Source of the DNA: Bacteroides sp. 224 | Lineage (GTDB): Bacteria; Bacteroidota; Bacteroidia; Bacteroidales; Bacteroidaceae | Assembly (NCBI RefSeq): GCF_010500995.1 | Contig: NZ_QVMK01000002.1 | Location: forward strand, 67,429 to 131,428 | DNA length: 64,000 nucleotides | Reading direction: 5' to 3' | Shown: one piece after another, positions 17,203 to 24,719 of the stretch | Layout of the letters: every line of letters starts with the position of its first letter | Numbering within the stretch: position 1 is the stretch's first letter | Notes under the pieces: model-generated | The model's database searches: none | The model's input: only the letters and a program-made list of their open reading frames with translations | Told to the model about the DNA's origin: nothing | Translations under genes and position numbers: made by a program

Positions 17203-19148
17203 AATCTGATAGCCCATTTACAATAGAAAATAAAGATGTCTTGTTAAATACAATAAAAGGATATAACGAATCGTATCGTGCAGGGAACCCCGAAATATCA
17301 GATAAAGAATATGACTTTTTGGTCAATAGATTGAAAGAATTAGACCCTGAAAACGAATGGTTTTCTCATCCAGAGCCAGTGAATGTATCAGCAAAGAGAA
17401 AAGTCTCTCTTCCAATCCAGATGAAGTCTCTTAATAAGGCAAAAGATAAATCGGAAATAGATAAATGGAAAAAATCTTTAGGTTTGATCGACAAAACTGA
17501 GGTGATCATTATGCCGAAATTTGATGGAGTCTCGTTATTGCATGATGAAATCAAAGGGAAAGCGTATTCCCGTGGAGGGATTGAAAATGAAGGGCAAGAT
17601 TGCACCGAACATCTTTCATTGGCCGGAATAGGTTCTTGTGTAGATGTTGCACAATTCACTTATGGAGAATTTATGTTTAGTTATGAAGATTGGGATAAAT
17701 ATTTCAAAGGAAAAGTGTCTGAACATACAGGCGACCCTTTCAAATCTCCAAGAAACACAGCTGCCGGTTTGTTAAATAGAGACGAACCGTCTCCGTATCT
17801 CCAACATACGTCATTCTATCGGTATGGTATGGATGATTATTCATTAGGAACATATTGTCTTTATGAAGAAGTTCTTGAAGAGCTTTGTAAATCATTCGAT
17901 CAAATACCACTGTATAAAAAAGTTACATTTGAGGAGTTGAATGATAATGATTTACTGGTCTTATTTAATGAGTGGAACAAGTTGTATCCTATTGATGGAG
18001 TTGTTATCTATATCAATGATTTGGATATTTGGGATTCAATTGGCCGACATCAATCGACAGGAAATCCGTTATACGCCATAGCATATAAGCATCCAGATTT
18101 TACAGAATCTTTCGAGACAACAGTTAAAGACATTGCTTGGAAAATAAGTAAATCCGGTGCATTAAAGCCTGTGGTTAACATTGAAACAGTAGATACTGGT
18201 GATTGTAACATGGAAAATCCTACTGGATATAATGCCAGTTGGGTTGAGGACATGAAAATAGCCAAAGGTGCTAAAGTTCTTGTAACAAGATCAGGTGGGG
18301 TAATTCCTAAAATCCTAAAGACTATTGATCCAGCGACACAGGCAGAATTGGAAAGTTTGTGGGATGAATTAGCTGAATGTCCACACTGCTCTTCGCCAAC
18401 AGCTTGGAACGAATCTTATGTTGAACTATGTTGTACAAACACTGATTGTCCTGGTCGTCAACTTGCTAAAATAATTTTCTTCTTCACTATCTGCGAGACG
18501 GAAAATATCGGCGAGGAAACATTCACAAAAATGTTTAATGCTGGTTACACAACACTGAAAAGTATTCTTAATGTTACGTTTGATGAGCTTGTCAAACTTG
18601 ATGGCTTTGGAGAATCGATTTCCAATACCATCTTAGAAAACAATAAGAGGATTTTGAAGGGGTTAGATATGGCCACACTCATGCACGCAAGTGATTGTTT
18701 TGAAGGTATCGGCAAAGTTAAAGCACAAAAAATCTTAGATGAAATAGCTAAAGATGATGAAGCTTTATGTTCATTTTATCAAGGTTGGTTTTCTGTTTCT
18801 CCGGAAGTTTTCAAAGAGGGGTCTAAGACAATGCAATCATTTTATAAAGGGATAGAGCCATTCTACAAATTTATCTCTGAAAATCAAATACCAATACTTC
18901 CTCCGGCAAAAAAGGAAATTAATTCAAACGGGAAATATGCTGGTATGGCTATTTGTTTTTCCGGTGTTCGAGACAGCGAGCTGGAAGAGAAAATAATAAG
19001 TGAAGGAGGAAAGATAGCAAGCGGTGTATCTAAAAATACAACTATCTTGCTTGTAAAAGACAAGTATGGTACCTCCAGTAAAATTGCTAAAGCAAAAACG
19101 TTAGGTATAGAAGTTATTAATATAGAAGATTTCAAACATTCTATATAG
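17199..19148 (+). CDS. ligA: NAD-dependent DNA ligase
   Basis: The 649-residue protein has an N-terminal Ia-like region (YDFLVNRLKELD), the adenylation site K107 in KFDG, the SRGG-like motif (about 123-126), an OB region, a four-Cys zinc finger (CPHCSS and CCTNTDCPG), helix-hairpin-helix motifs (LVKLDGFGESIS, FEGIGKVKAQ) and a C-terminal BRCT domain (about 575-645). This is the full bacterial LigA layout, slightly short. It seals nicks during replication. A phage copy of the full-length NAD-type enzyme is less common than ATP-type ligases. A terminator follows. Confidence 0.95.
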   Translation: MKSDSPFTIENKDVLLNTIKGYNESYRAGNPEISDKEYDFLVNRLKELDPENEWFSHPEPVNVSAKRKVSLPIQMKSLNKAKDKSEIDKWKKSLGLIDKTEVIIMPKFDGVSLLHDEIKGKAYSRGGIENEGQDCTEHLSLAGIGSCVDVAQFTYGEFMFSYEDWDKYFKGKVSEHTGDPFKSPRNTAAGLLNRDEPSPYLQHTSFYRYGMDDYSLGTYCLYEEVLEELCKSFDQIPLYKKVTFEELNDNDLLVLFNEWNKLYPIDGVVIYINDLDIWDSIGRHQSTGNPLYAIAYKHPDFTESFETTVKDIAWKISKSGALKPVVNIETVDTGDCNMENPTGYNASWVEDMKIAKGAKVLVTRSGGVIPKILKTIDPATQAELESLWDELAECPHCSSPTAWNESYVELCCTNTDCPGRQLAKIIFFFTICETENIGEETFTKMFNAGYTTLKSILNVTFDELVKLDGFGESISNTILENNKRILKGLDMATLMHASDCFEGIGKVKAQKILDEIAKDDEALCSFYQGWFSVSPEVFKEGSKTMQSFYKGIEPFYKFISENQIPILPPAKKEINSNGKYAGMAICFSGVRDSELEEKIISEGGKIASGVSKNTTILLVKDKYGTSSKIAKAKTLGIEVINIEDFKHSI

Positions 19149-19162
19149 TCCATTGAAATGTT

Positions 19163-19200
19163 AATTTAGCCCGTCTTTTTACAGACGGGCTAAATTATTT
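19163..19200 (+). terminator. Rho-independent terminator after the ligase
   Basis: AATTTAGCCCGTC and GACGGGCTAAATT form a long GC-capped stem with a nine-base loop, followed by a T-rich run. It closes the 15-19 kb operon 15 bases after the ligase stop. Confidence 0.85.
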
Positions 19201-19269
19201 TTACAATACTGATAATCAGCACTATTAACATAAATATCGTATCATTATGCCAAATAATCAACTTATTCT

Positions 19270-19300
19270 TTTGATATATGAAAGTTCATTTATATATTTG
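19270..19300 (+). promoter_or_regulatory. Bacteroides-type promoter for the recombinase gene
   Basis: TTTG at 19270-19273, a 19-base spacer and TATATTTG at 19293-19300 match the Bacteroides primary sigma consensus exactly. It lies 27 bases upstream of the recombinase start and just past a terminator, so this gene has its own transcript. Confidence 0.75.
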
Positions 19301-19326
19301 TCCTCGAAAATGAAACAATATTTATT

Positions 19327-19914
19327 ATGGCAAAAAAGAATCAATTAACAACAAGCGATTACTTGGAGTACTCTGAATACGAAAGACTCCTGCAACTCTT
19401 ACATGATGATAAAAAATATATTTGGGAACTTTACTCTCGACTATCATTTTGTACTGCATGTAGGGTTTCGGATGTTTTAAATTTACATTGGAAGGACATT
19501 CTGGATAAAGACCAGGTGACTGTTCTCGAAATAAAAACTGGAAAACTAAGAAGTATCAAATTTAACGCATCTGTGAAGAAGAAAACCAATGAGTTGTACC
19601 GTTTGTTAGGCAGTCCTTCAATAGAAGAGCACATCTTTCAGACAAACCGCTCCAAAGGTGCTTTTACAAAACAGTACATTAACAGAAAGCTTAAAGAATT
19701 TAAAAGCAAATATAGGATTAATATTGGAAATTTTTCCACTCACACATTCAGAAAAACATTTGGAAGATATGTCTATGAAGCAAATAATAGAAGCGAGGAA
19801 AGCTTGATTCTCTTATGTAAAGTCCTCAATCATTCAAGCACAGCAATTACAAAAACATACATCGGAATCAGACAAGATGAAATTGACAACATCTTCGATT
19901 CCATCAAATTCTAA
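19327..19914 (+). CDS. Minimal tyrosine recombinase (195 aa)
   Basis: Only the catalytic domain is present: R46 in TACRVSDV, K72 near IKTGK, H139-x-x-R142 in THTFRKTFG, H169 in LNHSS and the nucleophile Y178 in KTYIG. The arm-binding and core-binding N-terminal domains of phage integrases (another 150-200 residues) are absent. It could be the prophage integrase, a resolvase for replicated genomes, or a DNA invertase. It is transcribed alone from a consensus promoter. Confidence 0.88.
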   Translation: MAKKNQLTTSDYLEYSEYERLLQLLHDDKKYIWELYSRLSFCTACRVSDVLNLHWKDILDKDQVTVLEIKTGKLRSIKFNASVKKKTNELYRLLGSPSIEEHIFQTNRSKGAFTKQYINRKLKEFKSKYRINIGNFSTHTFRKTFGRYVYEANNRSEESLILLCKVLNHSSTAITKTYIGIRQDEIDNIFDSIKF

Positions 19915-20016
19915 AGTTCAGCGGAACTAATTCATTTTGAAGCGTGATAACACACGCCCTTGCATAATCCCCAGTTGAATTTACTGCCAATTCTTTGGCA
20001 GAAAAACATTTTAATT

Positions 20017-20595
20017 ATGTGTGACAACAAAGCAAGAGGTGTATCACGTACCTTAAATCAACACATCCAAAACTGTTCTATATGTGGTGACAGTTACGAC
20101 CTCGAAGAATTTCAAAAACAACTGCCTTTGACGCAATTAATGAAACAAAGAAATATTTGTTTCAAATGTGCTTTTTGGTTAGATAAAATTGAAAACCCTA
20201 ATCCAAACAGGGAAATTATTGATGGGCAGCACTGCACATTTCACCCTTCCCAAAATGAACGCTCATATTTTCAAGGGTGTGGTGGTAGAGAGTTCTATAT
20301 ACTACGCAACGATAAATCTTTGGCCATGTCGAATAACGTATGGTTCCAAGGGAAAATACCTGATCGTTTTCGTGAAAGCCTTCCAAATACAGCTCAATTT
20401 ATTTCAAAAAGAACTTATACAAAATTAAAAAATAACAGCTTTCAATGTAAAGCAAAAGGTTGCTGGGATAGGTATCACTGCCTTAGGTATGACATTTCAA
20501 TAGAAGAAGGCGCAGGCCCTTGGAATATAATTCCAAAAACACATAATCCAGGAGAAGAAAATTGCGAAAGCTTCATCAATAAAAATAAATTATGA
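20017..20595 (+). CDS. Cys-rich zinc-binding-like phage protein (192 aa)
   Basis: I chose ATG 20017 (MCDNKARGVSR), since the upstream 19 codons of the open frame look random. It holds two CxxC-type sites (CSICGDSYD; CFKCAFW) and further Cys/His later (CTFHPSQNE, CKAKGCWDRYHC), so it may bind more than one zinc. No enzymatic motif recognised. The next gene overlaps its stop by four bases. Confidence 0.6.
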   Translation: MCDNKARGVSRTLNQHIQNCSICGDSYDLEEFQKQLPLTQLMKQRNICFKCAFWLDKIENPNPNREIIDGQHCTFHPSQNERSYFQGCGGREFYILRNDKSLAMSNNVWFQGKIPDRFRESLPNTAQFISKRTYTKLKNNSFQCKAKGCWDRYHCLRYDISIEEGAGPWNIIPKTHNPGEENCESFINKNKL

Positions 20596-20801
20596 TAAAT
20601 ATATTATTAATTGCAGTGTTCGTCATAATAGCTGTGGCAGCATGTACAGCATTTACATACTTAATCCAAAGCATCACATGTCAAAATTGTCCTCTGAAAG
20701 AAGAATGTCTAAAAGCATCAAAAGAAGGTAAAACCCCACCTTGCCAAAACAACATTCATTCCAACCCATTTATTAACGATCAATTTTCAAACGGATTATG
20801 A
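20592..20801 (+). CDS. Small single-pass membrane protein (69 aa)
   Basis: An N-terminal transmembrane segment (residues 2-25, ILLIAVFVIIAVAACTAFTYLI) is followed by a Cys-rich stretch (CQNCPLKEECLK, CQNN) outside or inside the membrane. It overlaps both neighbours at its ends. Its place among other small membrane genes before a lysozyme-like gene makes a lysis role possible but unproven. Confidence 0.55.
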   Translation: MINILLIAVFVIIAVAACTAFTYLIQSITCQNCPLKEECLKASKEGKTPPCQNNIHSNPFINDQFSNGL

Positions 20802-21200
20802 TGGCAATAATACTTATAGTTGGGGGCTGGCTGTTCAATTTCAGCAGATTTAAAGTCCAATGCAGATGCTAATTTAGTAATTGTTGATCAAGACTTTGAG
20901 CCAACAAAAACACCAACCATTCCAGATATTGATTGTGAATTAGAATACGCCAAACTACCTGACCCAATAGACGTGGGGGTGGTGGAATACTACATCGTCA
21001 AATCAAAAACAAATCCTTTTAAAAGTATTTGTGAATGGCATTCTCAATTATCAAAACAGTTAGGCGGGAATTTCCGGAAAGTAATATACTGGAAGAGAAT
21101 CAGAAGCCGGACATGGACTAAAAGTAAAAAACCAAGTGTAAGCAACATCACCAGTGTTGCTCAGTTAATATTTGTAGTAGTATTTATTATAAAGTTATGA
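20798..21200 (+). CDS. Split membrane-anchored protein with G-run frame break
   Basis: A good ATG at 20798 starts MMAIILIVG and then stops after 25 codons. From a five-G run at 20822-20826, the frame one base later is open to 21200 (126 residues if begun at TTG 20820). With one G fewer the two parts join as a single protein: a short hydrophobic N-terminus running into a Gly-Ala-Gly-Cys stretch. Either a TTG start, ribosomal or polymerase slippage in the G run, or a sequence error explains this. The C-terminus is also hydrophobic. Function unknown. Confidence 0.5.
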
Positions 21201-21706
21201 AATTCATTGACCGACTAAAAGTGGCGTTTGGATTAATGTTTAGCTCCAAATACATTGATGACCTGAATGACCAGATACGCTCATCTAAAGATGAGAAAGA
21301 TAAAATTGAGAAGGAATATACTCAAGCTGCCGAATGCTTTAATCAGGCAATTAAACTGATAGAGAAAAGCGAGAAGCAAAGATATTTCAGTAAATACAAC
21401 GCCATTCCAATTGCAAAAATAGCTATACCAAATTTTGGATTTCCGGAAGTGGTAAAGACTCGCACAACATCACCACCAGCAAGATTTCATTTTGATGAGC
21501 AAGTTTTATCACTACAGCAAGCGAGATATCTCTATCAAATTGGAGATTGTCTTCATTGTGACTTACATGGAGAAATTGCTTCAGAATTAGGGAGAAAACT
21601 GATAGAAGAAGGATTCGTGAATATAGAGCACCTTGCTCAGCCGTACAGCGATGCTTGTCACGATCTACTTTCAACATTTCAAATAACAGTAAATTATTAC
21701 GAATAA
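21197..21706 (+). CDS. Unrecognised protein with N-terminal coiled coil (169 aa)
   Basis: It starts in the stop of the previous gene (ATGA). Residues about 20-60 form a charged coiled coil (DQIRSSKDEKDKIEKEYTQAAE). The C-terminal half has LHCDLHGEIASELGRKLIEEGFVNI, a globular part. No family recognised. Confidence 0.6.
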   Translation: MKFIDRLKVAFGLMFSSKYIDDLNDQIRSSKDEKDKIEKEYTQAAECFNQAIKLIEKSEKQRYFSKYNAIPIAKIAIPNFGFPEVVKTRTTSPPARFHFDEQVLSLQQARYLYQIGDCLHCDLHGEIASELGRKLIEEGFVNIEHLAQPYSDACHDLLSTFQITVNYYE

Positions 21707-21711
21707 CATTT

Positions 21712-21987
21712 ATGAAAAGAATAACTATTCAAACAGACATAGACATTGATCCCAAGTTTTGGGCATTGCTTCCAGCACTCAATATCAATTTAGGATCAAA
21801 ACAATTTGAGTTCGAATGGCTTTGTTTTGGGATTTATATCGGGAAATTGAAACCCGTAGCTACTAAGAAGAATATAATTGAATATGAGTTTCATATTTCC
21901 GTGGACTCCAAACCAGCTCTTAAAGCAGTCAGGAAAATTAAGAGAAAACTGATTTGGTTGAAAATCAAATCAATCTTTTTTAAGTAA
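21712..21987 (+). CDS. Unrecognised small basic protein (91 aa)
   Basis: I chose ATG 21712 (MKRITIQTDIDIDPKFW). The short strand-rich protein ends in a basic helix (KAVRKIKRKLIWLKIKSIFFK) that could bind nucleic acid or the membrane. No family recognised. Confidence 0.55.
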   Translation: MKRITIQTDIDIDPKFWALLPALNINLGSKQFEFEWLCFGIYIGKLKPVATKKNIIEYEFHISVDSKPALKAVRKIKRKLIWLKIKSIFFK

Positions 21988-21991
21988 AGGT

Positions 21992-22264
21992 ATGAATGCT
22001 GTTAGTGGGAAACCGGGAGATTCTGATTTTTCAGAAGAGTTTATAAAAAGAAGCAGAATACATCCATTGGAGTATAATATTTATCGCTCCATTTTATCAG
22101 GTCAAAATCCATATACAATAATTGAACAACTTGTTGGAAATCTCAATGAAGTCCATGAAGAACTAAAAAATATAAAACTTCATGGGTTGCCTCCAATTTA
22201 CGTTGTCGTTTCAGAATCCACAATACAAGAATTAAAAACAAAAATTAATGAAACGAGTGATTAA
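21992..22264 (+). CDS. Unrecognised small protein (90 aa)
   Basis: A helical, Asn/Glu-rich protein ending in a strand-helix (PPIYVVVSESTIQELKTKI). Its 3' end overlaps the lysozyme-like lipoprotein gene by 17 bases, implying coupled translation. No family recognised. Confidence 0.5.
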   Translation: MNAVSGKPGDSDFSEEFIKRSRIHPLEYNIYRSILSGQNPYTIIEQLVGNLNEVHEELKNIKLHGLPPIYVVVSESTIQELKTKINETSD

Positions 22265-22760
22265 AACATTATTGCTAAGTGTCACACTATGTAGTTTGCT
22301 GAGCTGTAACAAATCTCAAGAGCAACCAGCATTAGAAATTCCACAAATCATTGAAGAAGCGGTTCCGGTCATTTATTACAATGACACTGTAACCGAATGG
22401 CAAATTTTCACCCTTGCTCTAATTGAAGTAGAGAGCGAAAACAATCCGGGTATAATCGGAAAGACCAACGACGGAGGAATCCTCCAGATAACTCCAATCT
22501 ATGTGAAGGAAGTCAATCGAATACAATCCGAAGAGGTGTTTACGCTGGAGGATCGATTTGATATACAGAAATCGTTAGATATGTTTAATGCTATGAATGA
22601 TTTTTATAACAAAGACCGGGACATCGAAAAAGCTATAAAACTGCACAACCCACATGCACCGGCAAGTTATAGAGCAAAAATCCTAAAAAAGATGAAAGAG
22701 GTCTCTAAACGTGAGGCTGTAAGAAAACATTGTGTAAAATCAACAATTGGATTAACATGA
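22248..22760 (+). CDS. Lysozyme-like (transglycosylase-like) lipoprotein
   Basis: Residues 1-20 are a lipoprotein signal peptide with lipobox LLSC (Cys20). The following domain contains ALIEVESENNP, then KTNDGGILQITPIYVKEVNRI, which fits the E-S and G-L-x-Q-I motifs of the lysozyme-like SLT fold; the Glu in EVESE would be the catalytic acid. Shorter than usual transglycosylases (about 150 residues mature). It could act in lysis or in local wall opening. As a lipoprotein it would sit in the outer membrane, facing the wall. Confidence 0.65.
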   Translation: MKRVIKTLLLSVTLCSLLSCNKSQEQPALEIPQIIEEAVPVIYYNDTVTEWQIFTLALIEVESENNPGIIGKTNDGGILQITPIYVKEVNRIQSEEVFTLEDRFDIQKSLDMFNAMNDFYNKDRDIEKAIKLHNPHAPASYRAKILKKMKEVSKREAVRKHCVKSTIGLT

Positions 22761-23101
22761 AAATCATATATAATAATCTTATTCCACTAAAAGGCTTTAG
22801 TGCTATCAATCTCTTTGGGATTCTATTCGTAAAAAATGGAGTTGTGGCAACAGACAAATTAATCAATCACGAGAAGATACATACAGCTCAGATTAAAGAA
22901 TTGTTATATATTTTCTTTTATGTGCTGTATATGCTGGAGTGGTTAATCAGGTTGTTAAAATATGGAAAGCAAAGCTATTACAACATTTCTTTCGAACGTG
23001 AAGCCTATAGCAATGCAGGCAACCTCAATTATTTAAAAACAAGAAAAAAATTCTCATTTATTAAATACTATGGATGTAAAAAATCTAAAAAAGAGCAGTA
23101 A
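22757..23101 (+). CDS. Membrane protein with NHEKIH motif (114 aa)
   Basis: I chose ATG 22757, four bases before the stop of the lysozyme-like gene (ATGA). It has the phrase LINHEKIHTAQIKELLYI (HEKIH, an HExxH site) next to a hydrophobic segment (IFFYVLYMLEWLIRLL). Small Bacteroidota proteins with this N-H-E-x-x-H-x-x-Q pattern are known, and the motif suggests zinc binding, possibly a membrane metallopeptidase. Function not established. Confidence 0.6.
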   Translation: MKIIYNNLIPLKGFSAINLFGILFVKNGVVATDKLINHEKIHTAQIKELLYIFFYVLYMLEWLIRLLKYGKQSYYNISFEREAYSNAGNLNYLKTRKKFSFIKYYGCKKSKKEQ

Positions 23102-23492
23102 GCTATTGCGTAGAATCGAAAATATAGATTCTGAAATTACAGAAATTGAAAAAGTAGCATTGGTAATTTCCAGTGGAAAATTTGAGTCAAGTTTTGAATT
23201 AAAAATAAATGATCTTTTAAATGAAGAGGTTAATCAAAAATCAATTCTTGATGAAGATGGGTCATTAAAAACTGGCAGTATATCTTTTGAAATACAAAAT
23301 CCTCTTGCTATCCTGTATGGGTGGCCAACAAACAAGACCAAAAACAAAGTCGAAAAGCAGTTTGATTACATCTTGAAACCATCGCTTTCAGAAGCATCTA
23401 TTTTGAGAATTCTCGGAATACTATTAACTGAATTGATGGAAGAAAGAAACAGATTATTAGAAAAACTTAAAAAGAATGGTGTAACGATATGA
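23070..23492 (+). CDS. Unrecognised helical protein (140 aa)
   Basis: It overlaps the previous gene by 32 bases and the next start by four. The N-terminal 40 residues are a coiled coil (KLLRRIENIDSEITEIEKVAL); the end is another charged helix. No signal peptide and no known motif. Confidence 0.5.
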   Translation: MDVKNLKKSSKLLRRIENIDSEITEIEKVALVISSGKFESSFELKINDLLNEEVNQKSILDEDGSLKTGSISFEIQNPLAILYGWPTNKTKNKVEKQFDYILKPSLSEASILRILGILLTELMEERNRLLEKLKKNGVTI

Positions 23493-23661
23493 TTGCAACA
23501 GTTATAATATTAATCCTCATGGTTGGAAATGTTTTTTTGCACTTGCTAAACATAAAGAACCAAAACCGGGAAGATACAACTTTTGGGTAACTTTTATATG
23601 TACCCTAATAGAACTCTGGCTTTTCTCTGCCGCTGGATTATTTGACAAATTTAACATTTAA
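23489..23661 (+). CDS. Small two-pass membrane protein needing a -1 frameshift
   Basis: The ATG at 23489 is coupled to the previous stop (ATGA). The zero frame gives only 33 residues and stops at 23588-23590. At 23533-23539 a T TTT TTG heptamer sits in the zero frame; slipping -1 continues in a frame that stays open to TAA 23659-23661. The joined product of 57 residues has two hydrophobic segments (MIATVIILILMVGNVF and FICTLIELWLFSAAGLF) split by a Lys/Pro loop (AKHKEPKPGRYNFW). This reads as one coherent protein, so the split is either programmed frameshifting or an indel in a seven-T run. A holin-like role is possible. Confidence 0.55.
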
Positions 23662-23680
23662 TAATATAACAAATACAATT

Positions 23681-24082
23681 ATGCTTTTAGAAATTAACGA
23701 AATCAAACTACCTGAAGGTAAGCAAATGTGCGAAAAATACGCTTATCCAGGTCCAGGATTATTTGCAATAAATGATGGAATATCTTATTATTTGGTTTAT
23801 AATCCTCCAACAGATATGCTGCCTTTTATGATGCCTATTCCTGTTGAAATAGTGGCAGAACATTTCGCAAAAAATAAAGTCAGAGCTGCGGAGGAAGATT
23901 TGGTGGGCCGGGTGGTTAATAAACTCGATGACATGAGAAAGAGGCTGGAAGGAGACGCGAGTGTGTTGACAGCTACACCTCAGTACTACCAGCCAGAAAA
24001 AATTGACGGCAATACTTTATTAAAAGCAATTGCAATAGCACAGAATCCGGAATTAGCAAAAGATTTATTAAACAAAGAATGA
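23681..24082 (+). CDS. Unrecognised phage protein (133 aa)
   Basis: I chose ATG 23681 (MLLEINEIKLPEG); the open frame extends upstream without a better start. The N-terminal half is strand-rich, the C-terminal half helical and ends ALLKAIAIAQNPELAKDLLN-like. It overlaps the thioredoxin start by four bases. Confidence 0.55.
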   Translation: MLLEINEIKLPEGKQMCEKYAYPGPGLFAINDGISYYLVYNPPTDMLPFMMPIPVEIVAEHFAKNKVRAAEEDLVGRVVNKLDDMRKRLEGDASVLTATPQYYQPEKIDGNTLLKAIAIAQNPELAKDLLNKE

Positions 24083-24405
24083 CAATCAATATTACAGACA
24101 ATAATTTGAAAGAGCTCATTGAAAACAGTGAAGCTTTAGTTGTAGACTTTTGGGCTGAATGGTGTGGTCCGTGCAAAATGATTTCACCTATTGTTGATGA
24201 ACTGTCCGAACAATATGCTGGAAGGGTAACTGTAGGTAAAGTAAATATTGAAAATGATGATTGTCAAGAGATCGTAGCTGGAAATAGCATTCGAAGTGTT
24301 CCGACTATCTTGTTCTTTAGAAAAGGAGAACTTGTTGATAAACACATTGGTGGAGGTGCAAAAGATATCTTGGAAAGCAAAATAAAGACATGCTTTAATA
24401 AGTAG
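24079..24405 (+). CDS. trxA: Thioredoxin
   Basis: The 108-residue protein is a complete thioredoxin fold with the active site W28-C29-G30-P31-C32-K33, the buried Asp in VVDFW and the cis-Pro in SVPTILFF. It has no signal peptide, so it acts in the cytoplasm. In phages, thioredoxin may support ribonucleotide reduction or act as a polymerase cofactor, but neither a phage polymerase nor a reductase is seen here. Its start overlaps the previous stop, and a hairpin follows. Confidence 0.95.
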   Translation: MTINITDNNLKELIENSEALVVDFWAEWCGPCKMISPIVDELSEQYAGRVTVGKVNIENDDCQEIVAGNSIRSVPTILFFRKGELVDKHIGGGAKDILESKIKTCFNK

Positions 24406-24410
24406 TGATA

Positions 24411-24433
24411 TAGCCGGGTGAAATGCCCGGCTA
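24411..24433 (+). terminator. Hairpin after thioredoxin
   Basis: TAGCCGGG and CCCGGCTA form a GC-rich stem with a seven-base loop directly after the thioredoxin gene. The tail is AT-rich without a clean T run. Probably a terminator closing the lysis/metabolism operon. Confidence 0.6.
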
Positions 24434-24511
24434 ATAATTATCTATAAAAATCACATCGAATCAGAACTTTTATAAACGACGTGATCTATTAGTAAATAAA
24501 CGATATTTTAT

Positions 24512-24718
24512 ATGAAAAAATTAGAAGATATTAGAGGTCAATTAAAACCAGTTATGACAAATGATGAACTGGCAGTGCTTTATGCTCAAATAAGTTATTT
24601 CAAGCCGAACAAAAATAGAGTTGGCAGATGGGCAAAAACTCTTGGTTATCGTTTAACAAAGCAAATGATTGACAGGAAAGTGCTATGGTTTTATATTAAT
24701 GAGCAAATAGAAGATTGA
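24512..24718 (+). CDS. Small helical basic protein upstream of the replication initiator (68 aa)
   Basis: It ends one base before the initiator gene, implying a shared transcript and perhaps a shared role. A helix-turn-helix-like stretch (NRVGRWAKTLGYRLTKQMID) suggests DNA binding. No family recognised. Confidence 0.55.
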   Translation: MKKLEDIRGQLKPVMTNDELAVLYAQISYFKPNKNRVGRWAKTLGYRLTKQMIDRKVLWFYINEQIED

Positions 24719-24719
24719 T

